NCBI GenBank assembly: GCA_010094045.1 | Contig: ML986854.1 | Coordinates: 8,358-47,557 of the forward strand | DNA: 39,200 nt | DNA from: Lojkania enalia | Taxonomy: Eukaryota > Ascomycota > Dothideomycetes > Pleosporales | Reading direction: 5' to 3' | Part shown: piece by piece, positions 9,216-21,044 of the stretch | How the letters are laid out: each line of letters begins with the position of its first letter | How positions within the stretch are numbered: the first letter of the stretch is position 1 | Program-made: the position numbers and the translations under genes | The notes under the pieces: model-generated | Database searches by the model: none | What the model was told of the DNA's origin: nothing | The model's input: only the letters and a program-made list of their open reading frames with translations

Positions 9216-12200
9216 TACGGTAATACCGCGACACCTCTACACCTATACTATTCTTACTATAATACCCGAACCGGCTGCTAGTAACAACTATTAGCTGCTA
9301 GCTAGAATATAACCGACTTATTTTAACTATAATAGGGGAAGGTTTCACCGACCCGGCTAGCCCGTATAGTAGTATAGACCTAGCTCCTATAAAAACCTAT
9401 ATAATATAGATATTTCTATTTTTCACGCAACGTTTTAATATTTATATATAGTATATAGTAATAGAGTTAACTATCTAAAGTACAATTAACTAACTGCGCG
9501 TAAACGTCTATAATATTATATTATATTATTTACTATTATATACTATAGACGAGAATACGCTTATTAATATACTTAAAGAGATCTAGAGTAAGCTAGACTC
9601 TTTATAATAGAAGAACGAGATGTTAGTAGAAGCCTTAATAATCTAGGAGAACCGCTATAAGTTAGACCTTAAAGCGATATAAAGGGAATTTAGTAGCTGT
9701 TAAACAGCTACCCCTCTACTAGCTACTAGCATATTAACAGCAATAGAACTATTACCTACTTTTAGCCCGATTTAGCCTGTAACTCTAGCTTCTAAATAGA
9801 TGTCTACGTTGACCCCTAATCTACCTAAAACTATATACAACCCGTATTTCTATTTTAACCGCTTATCTAACCCTTTAATATTCTCTAGTAAATATTTAGA
9901 GCTTTTATACTTTATTAAAAAGCTCCGCTATAAACTAGAAGGAAATACTAACTAATACTTAACTAAATATACCTACCTTCTATATACCTATTCCCGCCTA
10001 GAATAAGATCTAGTAATATTAGTTAACCTATTAATAGATAAGAGTATTAACTCTATAGACAGCTTAGTCGCCTTCTTAGAATCTACCTATAGTAACTAGA
10101 ATAAGAAGACTATAGTATAGAGTAAGCTAGAGACCTTAAAGTAAGGCTAAAGCAGGTTCCTTACTTACTTTACTAAACTCTAACGCCTAATTATAGATAC
10201 TAAACTAAATAAGATTGGACAAATTATATATCTCCAACATTCTCTTTCTAATAAGCTCCGCCGTGCTATAATTAGTATTATAATACCTAGCACCCTAAAT
10301 AACTATACTAACCTAATTTCCCTATATAATACTAACCTATATTACCTACCTAGCAACTACCGCAAATAACTAAAGTATTATACTACTTATTAGAAGGACC
10401 TAAATACTATAGAACTTAATACTTCTAGTTATATACTTGTAGGCTCTAATAAATAAAAAAGGCGCCGCTGTAAAGAATGCTATTATAAGTATAGTAGTAA
10501 GAGATATATTTCGCTAGAATGCAGCACCCCTCTACTATTAATCTATTAAAGGTCTTAGAGCCCTACTATACTTTATAGATCCTACTCTTAATCCTCTAAC
10601 TAATCCTCCAACCAATCCTTAATATACTTATTATCTTATAGATAAGGCTGTTACTCTTACTTCTAAATACAGCTAGTCTTACTAACTAGAACGTTACTAA
10701 AAGATCTATCTTAGAAGTAAGTTGCTTCTTAGGACTACACCTATACTAAATCTCTATATATCTATAGAACTAGCCTCTATAGAAATAGTTATAGAACTAT
10801 TAGATTCTAACTTCTTTCTTAATCTATTAAAACCTAGTCTAGTAAGATATTAATATTCTTATTAATACTAGGGCTACTAGTTATAGTTATATCTATAGAG
10901 ACTTTATATATACCCTAAAATTCTAAAAGATATAATTTCTATATAATCTATACTTAACTAGCTTTAATAGAAAAGTTCTTTATAGAAGGACTATCTCCTA
11001 CTTAGTTATTTTAACCCTCTAATATCTAAACTATTTAGAGATAGTATATCGCTATATAACTATACTAGAAAAATACTAGTTAATTCTAGAATAGCTATAG
11101 ATATATAAGTATTATATAAACCTAGACTATAAGAATAAATAGCTAGTCTTTACTACTAACTAATACCTAATTCAATATTTATAATCTACTAGTACTACTA
11201 TCTACTAATAGGCTGCTTAAACAATTATTAAAGACTATAAACTATCTAAATCTAATATAAAAGAAGATTTTAAAGTAATTAATTTATAACCCCTATATAG
11301 CCTAAAGCCTAAATAGTACTATTTAAAGTTCTATCTATTAAGTTATACCTAATATAATTACTAGCTATCTAAAATACTATACTAGTTAAAAGAATTTAAA
11401 ACTAAAACTAATATAACCTTAGATAAAGATTATAGTTAAGAGAATCTATTTAAGCCTAAATACCTAAAGTCCGTATTATAGCTAGATATATATTATATAG
11501 GTACTATACTACTAGTTTAACTCTTCTAATAATTTAACTATAAAATCTTTACTATATTAATAGCTAATATTAATAAGACTCTAGCCCTAAAGGTATATAC
11601 TAACCCTATTACTAAAGTGCCTAAAGAATACTATAATCTATTATTCGTCTTCTTATATAGAGATGTAGATAAGCTACTTAAATAATAACTATACGATTAT
11701 AAGATTAAACTAGAGAATAGTAAGTAAGCTAGCTTTAGTCTACTCTATAAGATATCCTAGAACAAGTTAAAGGTACTAAAGAAGTACCTTAATAAGAACT
11801 TATCTAAGAGATTTATTAGAGTAAGCTTATTACTAGTAGCTATACTTATAATCTTTATAAAGAAACTTAGAGGTAGTTTCTAATTCTACGTAAACTATAG
11901 AACCCTAAATACTATTACTATTAAGAACTAATACCCGATTCTACTAATTTAAGAAATATTAGCCTAACTTAGTAAGACTAAATACTATATAAAACTCGAT
12001 ATTATTACTACGTTTAATAAGCTAAGGATTGCTAAGAGAGATAAATAGAAAACTACCTTTTATATACGCTACAGGCTGTTTAAATATCTAGTAATACCTT
12101 TTAGCCTAACTAATATTTTAAATACGTTCTAGTACTTTATAAATAATATACTAAGACTATATTTTAATATATTCTATATTACCTATATCGATAATATCCT

Positions 12201-14545
12201 AATATTTAGTAAGAATTTAAAGGATTATAAGTAATATATCTAGTTAGTCTTTAAAGCCTTAAGAGCGAATAGTCTACAGCTTAATATAGATAAGTATAAG
12301 TTCTACTAGTTAGAAGTAACCTACCTAGAGTATATAATTACTATAGAAGGGATTTATATAGACTTAAAGAAGGTAGAGATAATTATTAACTAAGAATACT
12401 CTAAGAATATAAAAGATATTTAAGCCTTTATAGGCTTCGTAAACTTCTACCAATAATTTATTAGTAACTTTTTATAGAAAGTCTCCCTCTTAGTAGTCCT
12501 AACTAAGAAGAATACTCGATTCGACTAGAATAATAGCTGTTAATATTCCTTCGACTATCTAAAGGATACTTTTATCTCTATACTAATTCTCTAATACTTT
12601 AACTCTAAACTACTAATAGTAGTAGAAGCCGACGTATCTAACTTTATAACAGCTAGTATACTGTCCTAGAGAGGTGCTGATAGTAAACTAAAACCTATTA
12701 CCTACTTCTCTAAGCGTATAAACTCTACTAAAAGTAACTATAAAATATATAATAAGAAACTACTCGCGATTATCTAATATTTTAAGTAATAGAGGCCCGA
12801 ATTAGAAGGCGTAGCATTTTCTATAGAAGTACTAAGCAACTATAAGAACCTATAATACTTTATAATAATAAAGTAGCTAAACTACTAATAGGTCTATTAG
12901 TTAGAATATCTATTAAGGTTTAACTTTAATATTATATACCGACCCGGAAAACTTAAAGAGAAGCCTAATACCTTAACTTAAAGGTTATAAGATAAGCTTA
13001 TATAAGAAGAGGCTTATAGAGGTTGTTAATAGATATTACTTTATCCTAAACTATTCTAATAAATAGAAGTAGGCCGATTAATTATAAAGATTATTGATGA
13101 AGAATATCTAAACGATAATCTAATCTAAAATACTCTAAAGCTATTAAGAGAAGAAGCCTATTAATTTAAGCTTCTAACTTTAGCTAACTATAAAAAGCGC
13201 AACAACTAACTATACTACTAAAATCGACTTATAGTACTAGACTATAATAAGCTAAAGTTTAAGCTACTATAAGCCGTCTATAACTTACTATCTAGTAGAC
13301 ACCCTAGTCGAGGAAAGACCTTAGAACTACTCTAGCGCGAGTACTATTAGTTAAAGATATTCGACTTAGTATAATAATATATAGGCTATTATTATATATA
13401 CTAAAGAAGTAAGACTTCTAGAGAGAAGTACTATAGATTACTAAAACTATTATCTATACCTAAATAAAGGTTTTAAGACATCTCTATAAACTTTATAACT
13501 AATCTACTAGAATTAGAAGGTTATATAAATATTATAGTAGTAGTTAATAGGTTTAGTAAGTATAGATACCTAATACTATACGTAAGAATCGAAGCTTCTA
13601 ATATTATCTAACTATTCTGTTACTATATATAGGTTTACTATAGACTACTATATACTATTATATCCGACTGTAGAATATAGTTTATCTTTATCTTCTATTA
13701 AGAGCTTTATAAACAGCTATAAATTAATATATATATATTAACTAGCTTCTATCTAGAAACTAATAGCTAGATAGAGAATACTAATATAGTAATAGAACAA
13801 GTTCTCCGAGCCTATACTAGCTACAAATAAGATAACTAGGTTAAATAGCTACTAATAGTATAGTTTAAAGCAAATAATATAGTATCTAAATTAATAAAAG
13901 TCTCTCTATTTCTAGCCTACTTTAGCTAGCACCCTTAAATAGGCTTCGAGCCGTCTATAGGGATCTATTAACTACTAAAACAGTCCCTAATAGTCTAGAA
14001 AACTAATAGACTAGTTAATAAGATAAAGGATATTATAGAGTATATTAGAGAAGAACTTACCTAAATATAAGCGTTCTAATAAGAGTATACTAACTATAAA
14101 CGCGTACTAGCCCCTAACTATTAGGTTAGTAATCTAGTCTAGTTAGACGCTAGAAATATACGTATACGAAAACCGTTAAAAAAGCTTAACTAGAAGAATA
14201 TAAGCCCTTATAAGGTTATTATAAAGGTGTTCTTATATATTTATAAACTAAAGCTACCTAAATTAGCTAAAATATATTCTATATTCTATATATTACTATT
14301 ATAACTAGTACCTAAATTATTTAACTATTTATCTAGTTAGTAAATATATAATTTTAAACCTATTAAAATTAATAGAAAATTAAAATATTTTATTAAGTAA
14401 ATAGAAGACCTTTACTATAACTAATAGAGATACTAGTATAAATATCTAGTTAAATAGACTAGCTATTATAATCTAGAATAGTATCTAGCTAGTAACTTTA
14501 CTAAAATAACTACTATAGAAGATTACTATACTAAAAACTTAAATA
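9212..14545 (+). pseudogene. Gypsy-2 gag-pol (copy 2c), nearly full-length Ty3/gypsy
   Basis: Plus-strand domains in order. Gag capsid region at about 9480-10400 (KLRYKLEGN, LIDKSINSIDSLVAFLESTYSN, QHSLSNKLRRAI). A zinc knuckle of CX2CX4HX4C type follows at about 10485-10526; the last Cys remains and the first two Cys and the His read as Tyr. Protease is not clearly seen. RT starts near 11725 (SFGPLY), with YRTLNTITIKN and then YIDNILIFSKN near 12180, where the second Asp of YxDD is Asn. RNase H lies near 12600-12900 (VVEADVSNF, KSNYKIYNKKLLAII). Integrase spans about 13480-14000 (VVVNRLSKY, RAYTSYK.DN). A chromodomain lies at about 14350-14510 (KYLVKWTSYYNLE, ASNFTK). All domains share one order and orientation, and stops are TAA/TAG. 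The 3' end is cut by a Pogo-3 insertion at 14546. No LTR is seen at either end. Confidence 0.85.
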
Positions 14546-14938
14546 ACGTATTTTATAAGTAAGTCGCCTACCTAAGTCGCCTACTTTTACTAAGAAGTTA
14601 TACTCTACCTACTTATAATATAATATAGTAACTACCTTAACTTTAATTAATCTATTAAAAAGGTTAGATATTACTAGCTATCTTAGCTATTAATTAAGAT
14701 TAAATTTAGAGCGTATAAAGTGCTGTAACTACTTATAGTATCCCCTAAATAACGCTTAGAAACCAACGCGCTAGTAAACCTTTATAATATAATTATAAGC
14801 CTAATTTAAAGAAGCTTATAAAGCTAGAAGAATCAATTATAATATAGTATATACTAGACCTATTATCTCGTAAATACCCTCCTATAATTAATAGTATATG
14901 AGATATAGCTAACTATTTACTTAGAGCTCGCTCTATAG
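14546..14938 (+). mobile_element. Pogo-3 DNA transposon, 5' part ending at an assembly gap
   Basis: It starts ACGTATTTTATAAG directly after TA (14544-14545) and matches 17328 onward of the other Pogo-3 copy for about 390 bp, through the start of the helix-turn-helix coding region (TKLEES..., YPPIINSI, RDIANYLLRA). It then runs into the N block. This copy keeps the terminal ACGTA, whereas the other copy has ATATA, which fits RIP of CG. It lies immediately after the Gypsy-2 chromodomain. Confidence 0.8.
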
Positions 14939-14948
14939 NNNNNNNNNN
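14939..14948. other. Assembly gap of 10 N
   Basis: The gap lies between the 5' third of a Pogo-3 copy and a reversed Pogo-2 copy that lacks its last 68 bp. Both missing pieces together exceed 1 kb, so 10 N cannot be the true gap length. Confidence 0.95.
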
Positions 14949-16752
14949 TGACTACTTTTCGTAAAATATTATACTTTCTTATATTCTATTATACTATATA
15001 GTATAGTAGCCTATTCTTCTATATCTATAGTATTATTTTTACACGTCCGCGAGTTATATTTAGCCTCGCTGTACTATCTATAGTACCTTTAAGTCGGCTA
15101 GTCTCTATTAATACGCGCCTTCTTCCTACTCTTCTTCCTATTAGTATAAGCGCTAAACTCTTTTAGAGTAGTTAATTAAGCGCCTTCTTTAATTATTAGG
15201 TTGTCTTCCTTTTATATACGCTTTCTTTTATATAATCGACGTTATATAGCGGCCTTATTAGCTACTTAAAGCTTAGCAACCTAAGCGCGTAATAGTACGT
15301 TTTTATATATTATATACGCAGCACCCTTTATAAACTATTTAAACGCTTCTACTATTAAAATAGATAAGCTATCTAGATACTTTTAAACTCTTAATAGAAC
15401 GTACGTAGATTAAAACCTAAATTTAATAGAATTACTTGGTATTTTTAACTCCTAAGGGGTATCTTCGACTGTAGAAGGTATTAGTATATATAGTCGAACT
15501 TCGAACTTTAATAGTACTATATCTAGGTTGAATAGAACTAGGTTAGCGCCTTAAAAGCTACTTAGGATATTACTCTTCGTAATTACTGCGTTAAAAGCTG
15601 CTTTAAAGTAGGGTAAAAACTCGATTTTCGTAATATAGTTAATATAACCGCGCATCAGCTGCTTAACTTAGCACTTATATACAGTCTTTAAAGGTAAGAA
15701 ATAACCTATATCTAGTAGCTATAGTAGGTACAACGAATATAGAGGTATATAGAGAGTAATAATATTCTTTTCCTTATAGAGCTGCCTGAATTTAAGCGAG
15801 TTATAGCTCTTATAACCGTCGAGAATTAGTAATTAATATATACTAATAGTACAATCCTTTATATACGCGTTAAAGTACTTTAACTACTTAATACTAATAT
15901 TATTTATCGTCCAACCGTTATCAGTAACCTATATAGCTTAGGTTAGTAGAATATTATCTTCTTTATACTATATAGAGAGGTGGTAGATACTTATAAAGAT
16001 AATAAAAGGTAGTATTGCCTATCCTATTGCGTTAATACTCTAGATAACTATAGTCTACTCGCGATTACCTACCTGGAGCTACTTTAGTCGATTCCGTCTC
16101 TTAGAGCTAGTAACTACTACTCCTATTAATATTACGTCTATTATAAAGCCTGATTTATTAAAGTTATATATATCTTCGTTAATAATACTATACTTAGCCT
16201 TTATATTCTGTATAAGGTAGAACTAGCCTTCTATAACCTTAAAATCCTTATATTTAGCTCTTAAATAGTTGTACTTTTAATTAAATTTAACCTTAAGCTT
16301 AAGTATACGTTTAATAAAGTTCTCTACCTAGTCTTTCTAACCTAGCTAGTAGAGCGTATAGCTAGCAGTAAATTAGCTATATTTTAAACAGTAGTAAGCT
16401 GTAGTAGAAATTCTCTTATATCTAGATCTAGTATATACTGAATAATTACCTACTCCTTAATCTTACTAAGCTTTATTAAATTAGGCCGGCAATTATATTA
16501 TAGAGCTATTCCTTGCCTTTATATACTAAGTATACTTTAGGAGATATTATAGATTAATGTAATATAACGTATAGTTAGTATCGTGTCTTATTAAAGAGCT
16601 TAAAGTATAAGCTGTATTCTAGCTTCTTTCTAAATTAATTCTGTAGTTGTTAATTATAGTATAATACTATAAAGTATAATTATCGCGATTTTAGTAGAGT
16701 CTTAGTATTATAATTAGCTCGTTTAGGTGATTAGCTCGCTTATACTATATAT
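14949..16752 (-). mobile_element. Pogo-2 DNA transposon, reversed copy lacking one terminal repeat
   Basis: This is the reverse complement of the Pogo-2 copy at 17188-20567 (without its nested insert), and of 1-350 at its left side. The transposase-proximal end is intact: the terminal repeat runs up to 16752 and is followed by TA (16753-16754). The other end stops at the N gap about 68 bp short of the terminus, so the second terminal repeat is missing. A complete Pogo-2 would be about 1872 bp, judged from the other copy. This copy is less mutated than the forward one. Confidence 0.85.
15030..16540 (-). pseudogene. Pogo-2 DDE transposase, RIP-degraded
   Basis: The minus-strand frame shows the fungal Fot/pogo layout. 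A CENP-B-type helix-turn-helix lies at about 16500-16300. The DDE core follows, with LILDGYKSYNS near 15835-15800 (second catalytic Asp retained) and LLDIGYFLPLK near 15690 (third Asp retained). Then come FLPYFKAAFNAVIT at about 15630-15580 and a basic C-terminal tail with a degraded zinc knuckle at about 15120-15040. Such enzymes cut and paste the element into TA sites. Numerous TAA/TAG stops show that it is dead. Compared with the forward copy, which reads LILNSYKSYN, it keeps the second Asp. No reliable start codon is visible. Confidence 0.8.
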
Positions 16753-16754
16753 TA

Positions 16755-17187
16755 AGTATTCTACTATATATATCTAATAGTTTATCTACTATATCTACTA
16801 CCTTATATAACTAGAATATAAATTCTTATAAATTAGGGTTAAGAATATATTACACAATTATTTATTTTTTAATTACTATAGACTTCTAGCAATTTAATTA
16901 TATATAAAAGTAAAATGCGATTTTATAAAGTCGAGTAGAAAGTTATTAATATTATATATTAAAAGTTATAGCAGTATATTATATACTCTTAAACTAGCCT
17001 AATTTATACGCTTATAAGATAAGCTTAATTCTACCTTCTTATTAAATTAATAGAAAGTTATATTATAGATTTATTATAGTTTATATATAGTATTTATAAT
17101 ACTAAGAAAAAGTAGCTGCTTTAATAGTTTAGCTACTTCGATAGTAGAATATATTATAGTATTTATTATATTAAAAAAAAGTAGCTA
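16755..17187. other. AT-rich spacer between two Pogo-2 copies
   Basis: No protein frame, LTR or terminal repeat is recognisable in these 430 bp. The last 77 bp hold one unit of a 69-bp tandem repeat that continues after the next Pogo-2 element. Confidence 0.6.
17111..17187 (+). repeat. 69-bp tandem repeat, split by Pogo-2 insertion
   Basis: Unit 1 begins AGTAGCTGCTTTAAT at 17111. Unit 2 begins AGTAGCTA at 17180 and resumes as CTTTAATAAAATAGC at 20570, ending near 20610. Both contain AGTAGAATATATTATA. The Pogo-2 element sits inside the second unit. Confidence 0.75.
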
Positions 17188-17255
17188 ACATACTATATAA
17201 GCGAGCTAATTACTTAAGCAAGCTAATTATAATACTAAAACTCTACTAAAATCGC
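17188..17255 (+). repeat. Pogo-2 left terminal inverted repeat with two 17-bp iterons
   Basis: After a 11-bp tip, AAGCGAGCTAATTACTT (17199-17215) is followed at once by AAGCAAGCTAATTATAA (17216-17232). The rest pairs with the right end at 20500-20567 with a few transitions. The iterons are the likely transposase-binding sites. Confidence 0.85.
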
Positions 17256-17327
17256 GATAATTATACTTTATAGTATTATACTATAACTAATAACTGTAGA
17301 ATTAATTTAGAAAGAAGCTAGAATATA

Positions 17328-18833
17328 ATATATTTTATAAGCGAGTTGCCTATCTAAGTAAGTCGCCTACTTTTACTAAGAAGTTATACTCTACCTACTT
17401 ATAACGTAATATAGTAACTACCTTAACCTTAATTAATCTATTAAGAAGGTTAGATATTATTAGCTATCTTAGCTATTAATTAAGATTAAATTTAGAGCGT
17501 ATAAAGTATTATAACTACCTATAATATCCCCTAAATAACGCTTAGAAACTAATACGCCGGTAAACTTTTATAATGCAATTATAAGCCCAATTTAAAAAAG
17601 CTTACGAAGCTAGAAGAATTAACTATAATATAGTATATACTAGACCTATTATCTTATAGATACCCTCCTATAATCAATAGTATACGAGATATAGCTAACT
17701 ATTTACTTAGAGCTTATTCTATAGATTAGATCGGTAAAAACTAGCTAATAAACTTTATTAATCGCATTTCTAAGCTTAAAATATACTTCTATTAAAAATA
17801 CAACTATTAAAGAGCTTTCTACAAGGATTTTAAAGTTATTAGTAACTGGTTTAACCTTTAATATATAAGAGAGTATATAGTAGGCGCTTATTATCTACTA
17901 GTTATTAATAGCTATAAGAGCTATAGGTCTACTAAATTTCAGCTGCTCTATAAAGAGAAGGATATTATTCTATTATATATACTAGTATATTTATCGTATC
18001 TACTATAGCCTCTAAATATAGGCTACTTCTCGCTATTAAAGAAAGTATATAGGCGCAAGATTAATAAGCTTATATAAACTAGTATCTACTATATTATAAA
18101 GCTTAACTTTCTACCAACCTTTTATATAGCATATTAGTACTCTATTACTAAGGCTAATATATACGTAAGCTTTTAAAGTACTAGTCTAAAACTATATAAT
18201 CCTAATATAGTATTATTAAAGCTCGATATTAAGCTTCGTACTCTATTATTACTACTAGCAGCTAGTTGCCTCTAGGAGTTAAAAATACTAACCAATACTA
18301 TTAAACTAGAGTCTTAAATAATGCTAATTTAAGACTATATTACTAAATATTAGAATAGCTTACCTACTACAATTAATAATTCTCTTAATTTACTTACTAA
18401 AGGTACTATATAAATAGCTTATTTATACGTACTATTTTAGCGTTAGATTAGTCAGCTTTAAAATGTAAATAAGGTTCTATCGCAGCGTAAAAAGCGATTA
18501 AAAAAGGTTTTATAGAAGTAAGGTAGTTTTACTAAAGCTAAAGCTGCTAAGATAGCTGCTTAAAAAGAGGTAGATAAGTAGCTACAGGATAAAGTACACG
18601 TAGGTAGAAAGTATAGAAGAATAGGTATACTATACTAGAAGCGCTGCAGCTGCTATAGCAAGTCTAGATATAATACTAGAACTTATATAGTAGTAGATAA
18701 ATAGTATATCTATCCCCTATTAAATTATTATAATAATACTTATAAGCGTTATTATAATACACGCCTCTAAATATAGAAATAGCTAATAAGGTAGATAACT
18801 TACTTAGGTAGGCAACTTACTTATAAAATATAT
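17328..18833 (+). mobile_element. Pogo-3 DNA transposon, internally deleted, nested in Pogo-2
   Basis: Terminal inverted repeats of about 45 bp start ATATATTTTATAAG at both ends and are flanked by TA at 17326-17327 and 18834-18835. Length is 1506 bp, shorter than the roughly 1.85 kb of Pogo-1 and Pogo-2. Left iterons are AAGCGAGTTGCCTATCT (17339-17355) and AAGTAAGTCGCCTACTT (17356-17372). The reversed Pogo-2 copy at 16600-16620 gives the unoccupied site. It probably depended on a full-length relative for mobility. Confidence 0.9.
17550..18780 (+). pseudogene. Pogo-3 transposase lacking the first part of the DDE domain
   Basis: The plus-strand frame carries the helix-turn-helix region (TKLEELTII, YPPIINSIRDIANYLLRA, then GKN.LINFINRISKLK) at about 17580-17800. 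Next comes KVISNWFNL.YIREY, which jumps directly to VGAYYLLVINSYRS at about 17885-17925, the region around the second catalytic Asp, here Asn. The roughly 150 residues in between in Pogo-1 and Pogo-2, including the YNFDETGF-type first Asp, are absent. The frame continues to PLNIGYFSLLKKVY (third Asp changed to Asn) and NFLPTF. A basic tail with a zinc-knuckle-like CSCCSKSRYNTRTY lies near 18650-18690. TAA/TAG stops are present. Whether the deletion preceded RIP cannot be told from one copy. Confidence 0.75.
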
Positions 18834-18899
18834 TAGCTTATACTCTAAGCTCTTTAATAAAATATAATACTAACTATATATCGCGTTATATTAATCTAT

Positions 18900-20430
18900 A
18901 ATATCTTTTAAAGTATATTTAGTATATAAAGGTAAGGAACAGCTTTATAATATAATTGCCGGCCTAATTTAATAAAGCTTAATAAGACTAAGAAGTAGGT
19001 AATTATTTAGTATATACTAGATCTAGATATAAGAGAATTTCCGCCGCAGCTTACTACTATTTAAAATATAGCTAATTTACTACTAGCTGTATATTCTACT
19101 AGCTAGATTAGAAAGAACTAGGTAGAGAACTTTATTAAATATACGTCTAAGTTTAAGATTAAATTTAATTAAAAGTATAACTATTTAAGAGCTAAATATA
19201 AGAATCTTAAAGTTATAGGAGGCTGGTTCTACCTTATATAGAATATAAAGGCTAAGTATAATATTATTAACGAAGATATATATAACTTTAATAAATTAGG
19301 CTTTATAATAGGCGTAATATTAATAGGAGTAGTAGTTACTAACTCTAAGAGACGGAATCGACTAAATTAGCTCCAGCTAGGTAATCGTGAGTAGACTATA
19401 GTTATCTAGAGTATTAATATAATAGGATAGATAATACTACCTTTTATTATCTTTATAGGTACCTACCACCTCTCTATATAGTATAAAGAAGATAATATTC
19501 TACTAACCTAAGCTATATAGGTTACTAATAACAGCTGGATAATAAATAATATTAGTATTAAGTAGTTAAAATACTTTAACGTATATATAAAAGATTGTAC
19601 TATTAGTATATATTAATTGCTAATTCTTAATAGCTATAAAAGCTATAACTTACTTAAATTTAAGTAGCTTTACAAGGAAAAGAATATTATTACTCTCTAT
19701 ATACTTCTATATTTATTATACCTACTATAGCTACTAGATATAGGTTGTTTCTTATCTTTAAAGACTGCGTACGGGCGCTAAGTTAAGTAGCTAATATATA
19801 GTTATATTAACTATATTATAAAAATCGAGTTTTTACCCTACTTTAAAGTAGCTTTTAATATAGTAATTACGAAGAGTAATATTTTAGGTAGCTTTTAAGG
19901 CGCTAGCCTAGTTCTATTTAACTTAAATATAGTACTATTAAAGCTCGAAGTTCGACTATATATACTAATACCCTCTATAGTTAAAGATACCCTTTAGAAG
20001 TTAAAAATACTAAGTAATCCTATTAAATTTAGGTTTTAATCTACGTACGTTTAATTAAGAGTTTAAAAGTACTTAGATAGTTTATCTACTTTAATAGTAG
20101 AAGTATTTAAATAGTTTATAAAGGGTACTATATATATAATATATAAAAATATACTATTATATACTTAGGTTATTAAGCTTTAAGCAGCTAATAAGACTAT
20201 TATATAATATTAATTATATAAAAGAAAGTATATATAAACAGAAGGTAACCTAATAATTAAAGAAAGCGTTTAATTAACTACTCTAAAAGAGTTTAGTACT
20301 TATACTAATAAGAAGAAGAGTAGAAAGAAGACGCGTGTTAATAGAGGCTAGCCGATTTAAAAGTACTATAGATAGTATAGTAAGGCTAGATATAACTTAT
20401 AAACGTATAAAAATAATACTATAGATATAG
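18900..20430 (+). pseudogene. Pogo-2 DDE transposase (forward copy), RIP-degraded
   Basis: The plus-strand frame resumes after the nested Pogo-3. The helix-turn-helix runs at about 18990-19200 (VIIQYILDLDIREFPPQL, NIANLLLAVYST, ENFIKYTSKFKIKF). The DDE core starts near 19250 with IYNFNKLGF, where the first Asp-Glu pair reads Asn-Lys. LILNSYKSYN near 19620 has the second Asp changed to Asn. LLDIGCF near 19740 keeps the third Asp. IEFLPYFKVAFNIVIT follows near 19830, and then a basic tail with a degraded knuckle at about 20330-20410. At least two of the three catalytic acids are lost by G-to-A changes, so it could not be active even without the stops. Confidence 0.8.
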
Positions 20431-20569
20431 AAGAATAGGCTACTATATTATATAGTATAATAGAATATAAGAAAGTATAATATCTTACGAAAAGTAGTTA
20501 CGATTTTAGTATAGTTTTAGTATTATAATTAGCTCGCTTAGGTAATTAGCTCGCTTATATAGTATGTTA

Positions 20570-21044
20570 CTTTAATAAAATAGCTACTTTAATAGTAGAA
20601 TATATTATACTAATAGCTAGATAGTAATAAAATAGTTATTATTATATAACTATAAATAAATAATATATTTCTATAAGATTAAAAATATAAATATAATAGT
20701 ATATAAATATAAATATAAAAAGTAGAAATAGTAAAAAGTAAAATTATAATAGTAGTATAAATAGTAGTTTAGTAAGCTATTATATATACTAGAAGAATAT
20801 TTAAATAGATAAAAAGGTAGTAAATAAAATATAAATAAGCTAATTTAGTACTAGAAACTAAATATAAAAGTAGTTAATATAATAATTAAATTTATAAAGA
20901 GTATAGGACGGTTATAATTAAATATATAAGATAAAGTAAGTAGAGATAAAAAGGAAGTAGATAAGTAGAAGTAGCTAGAAATCTCCTCTTCTACCTTATA
21001 GGTGTAGAATAATAAGCTATCTATAAACGTGTCTTAGCTAGTAT
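20570..21044. other. AT-rich, purine-biased spacer
   Basis: The first 40 bp complete the 69-bp repeat split by Pogo-2. From about 20610 to 20990 the plus strand is strongly A+G-rich with almost no C. No coding frame, LTR or terminal repeat is recognised. It ends at the Gypsy-1 LTR. Confidence 0.55.

Larger units (their letters stand above)
17188..20567 (+). mobile_element. Pogo-2 DNA transposon, complete, with a Pogo-3 nested inside
   Basis: Terminal inverted repeats of about 68 bp (17188-17255 and 20500-20567) start ACATACTATATAAGCGAG at both ends and are flanked by TA at 17186-17187 and 20568-20569. Removing the nested Pogo-3 and one TA copy leaves about 1872 bp, a normal size for fungal pogo/Fot elements. 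The host sequence around the nested insert is continuous with the reversed copy at 16600. The element is heavily RIP-mutated. Confidence 0.9.
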
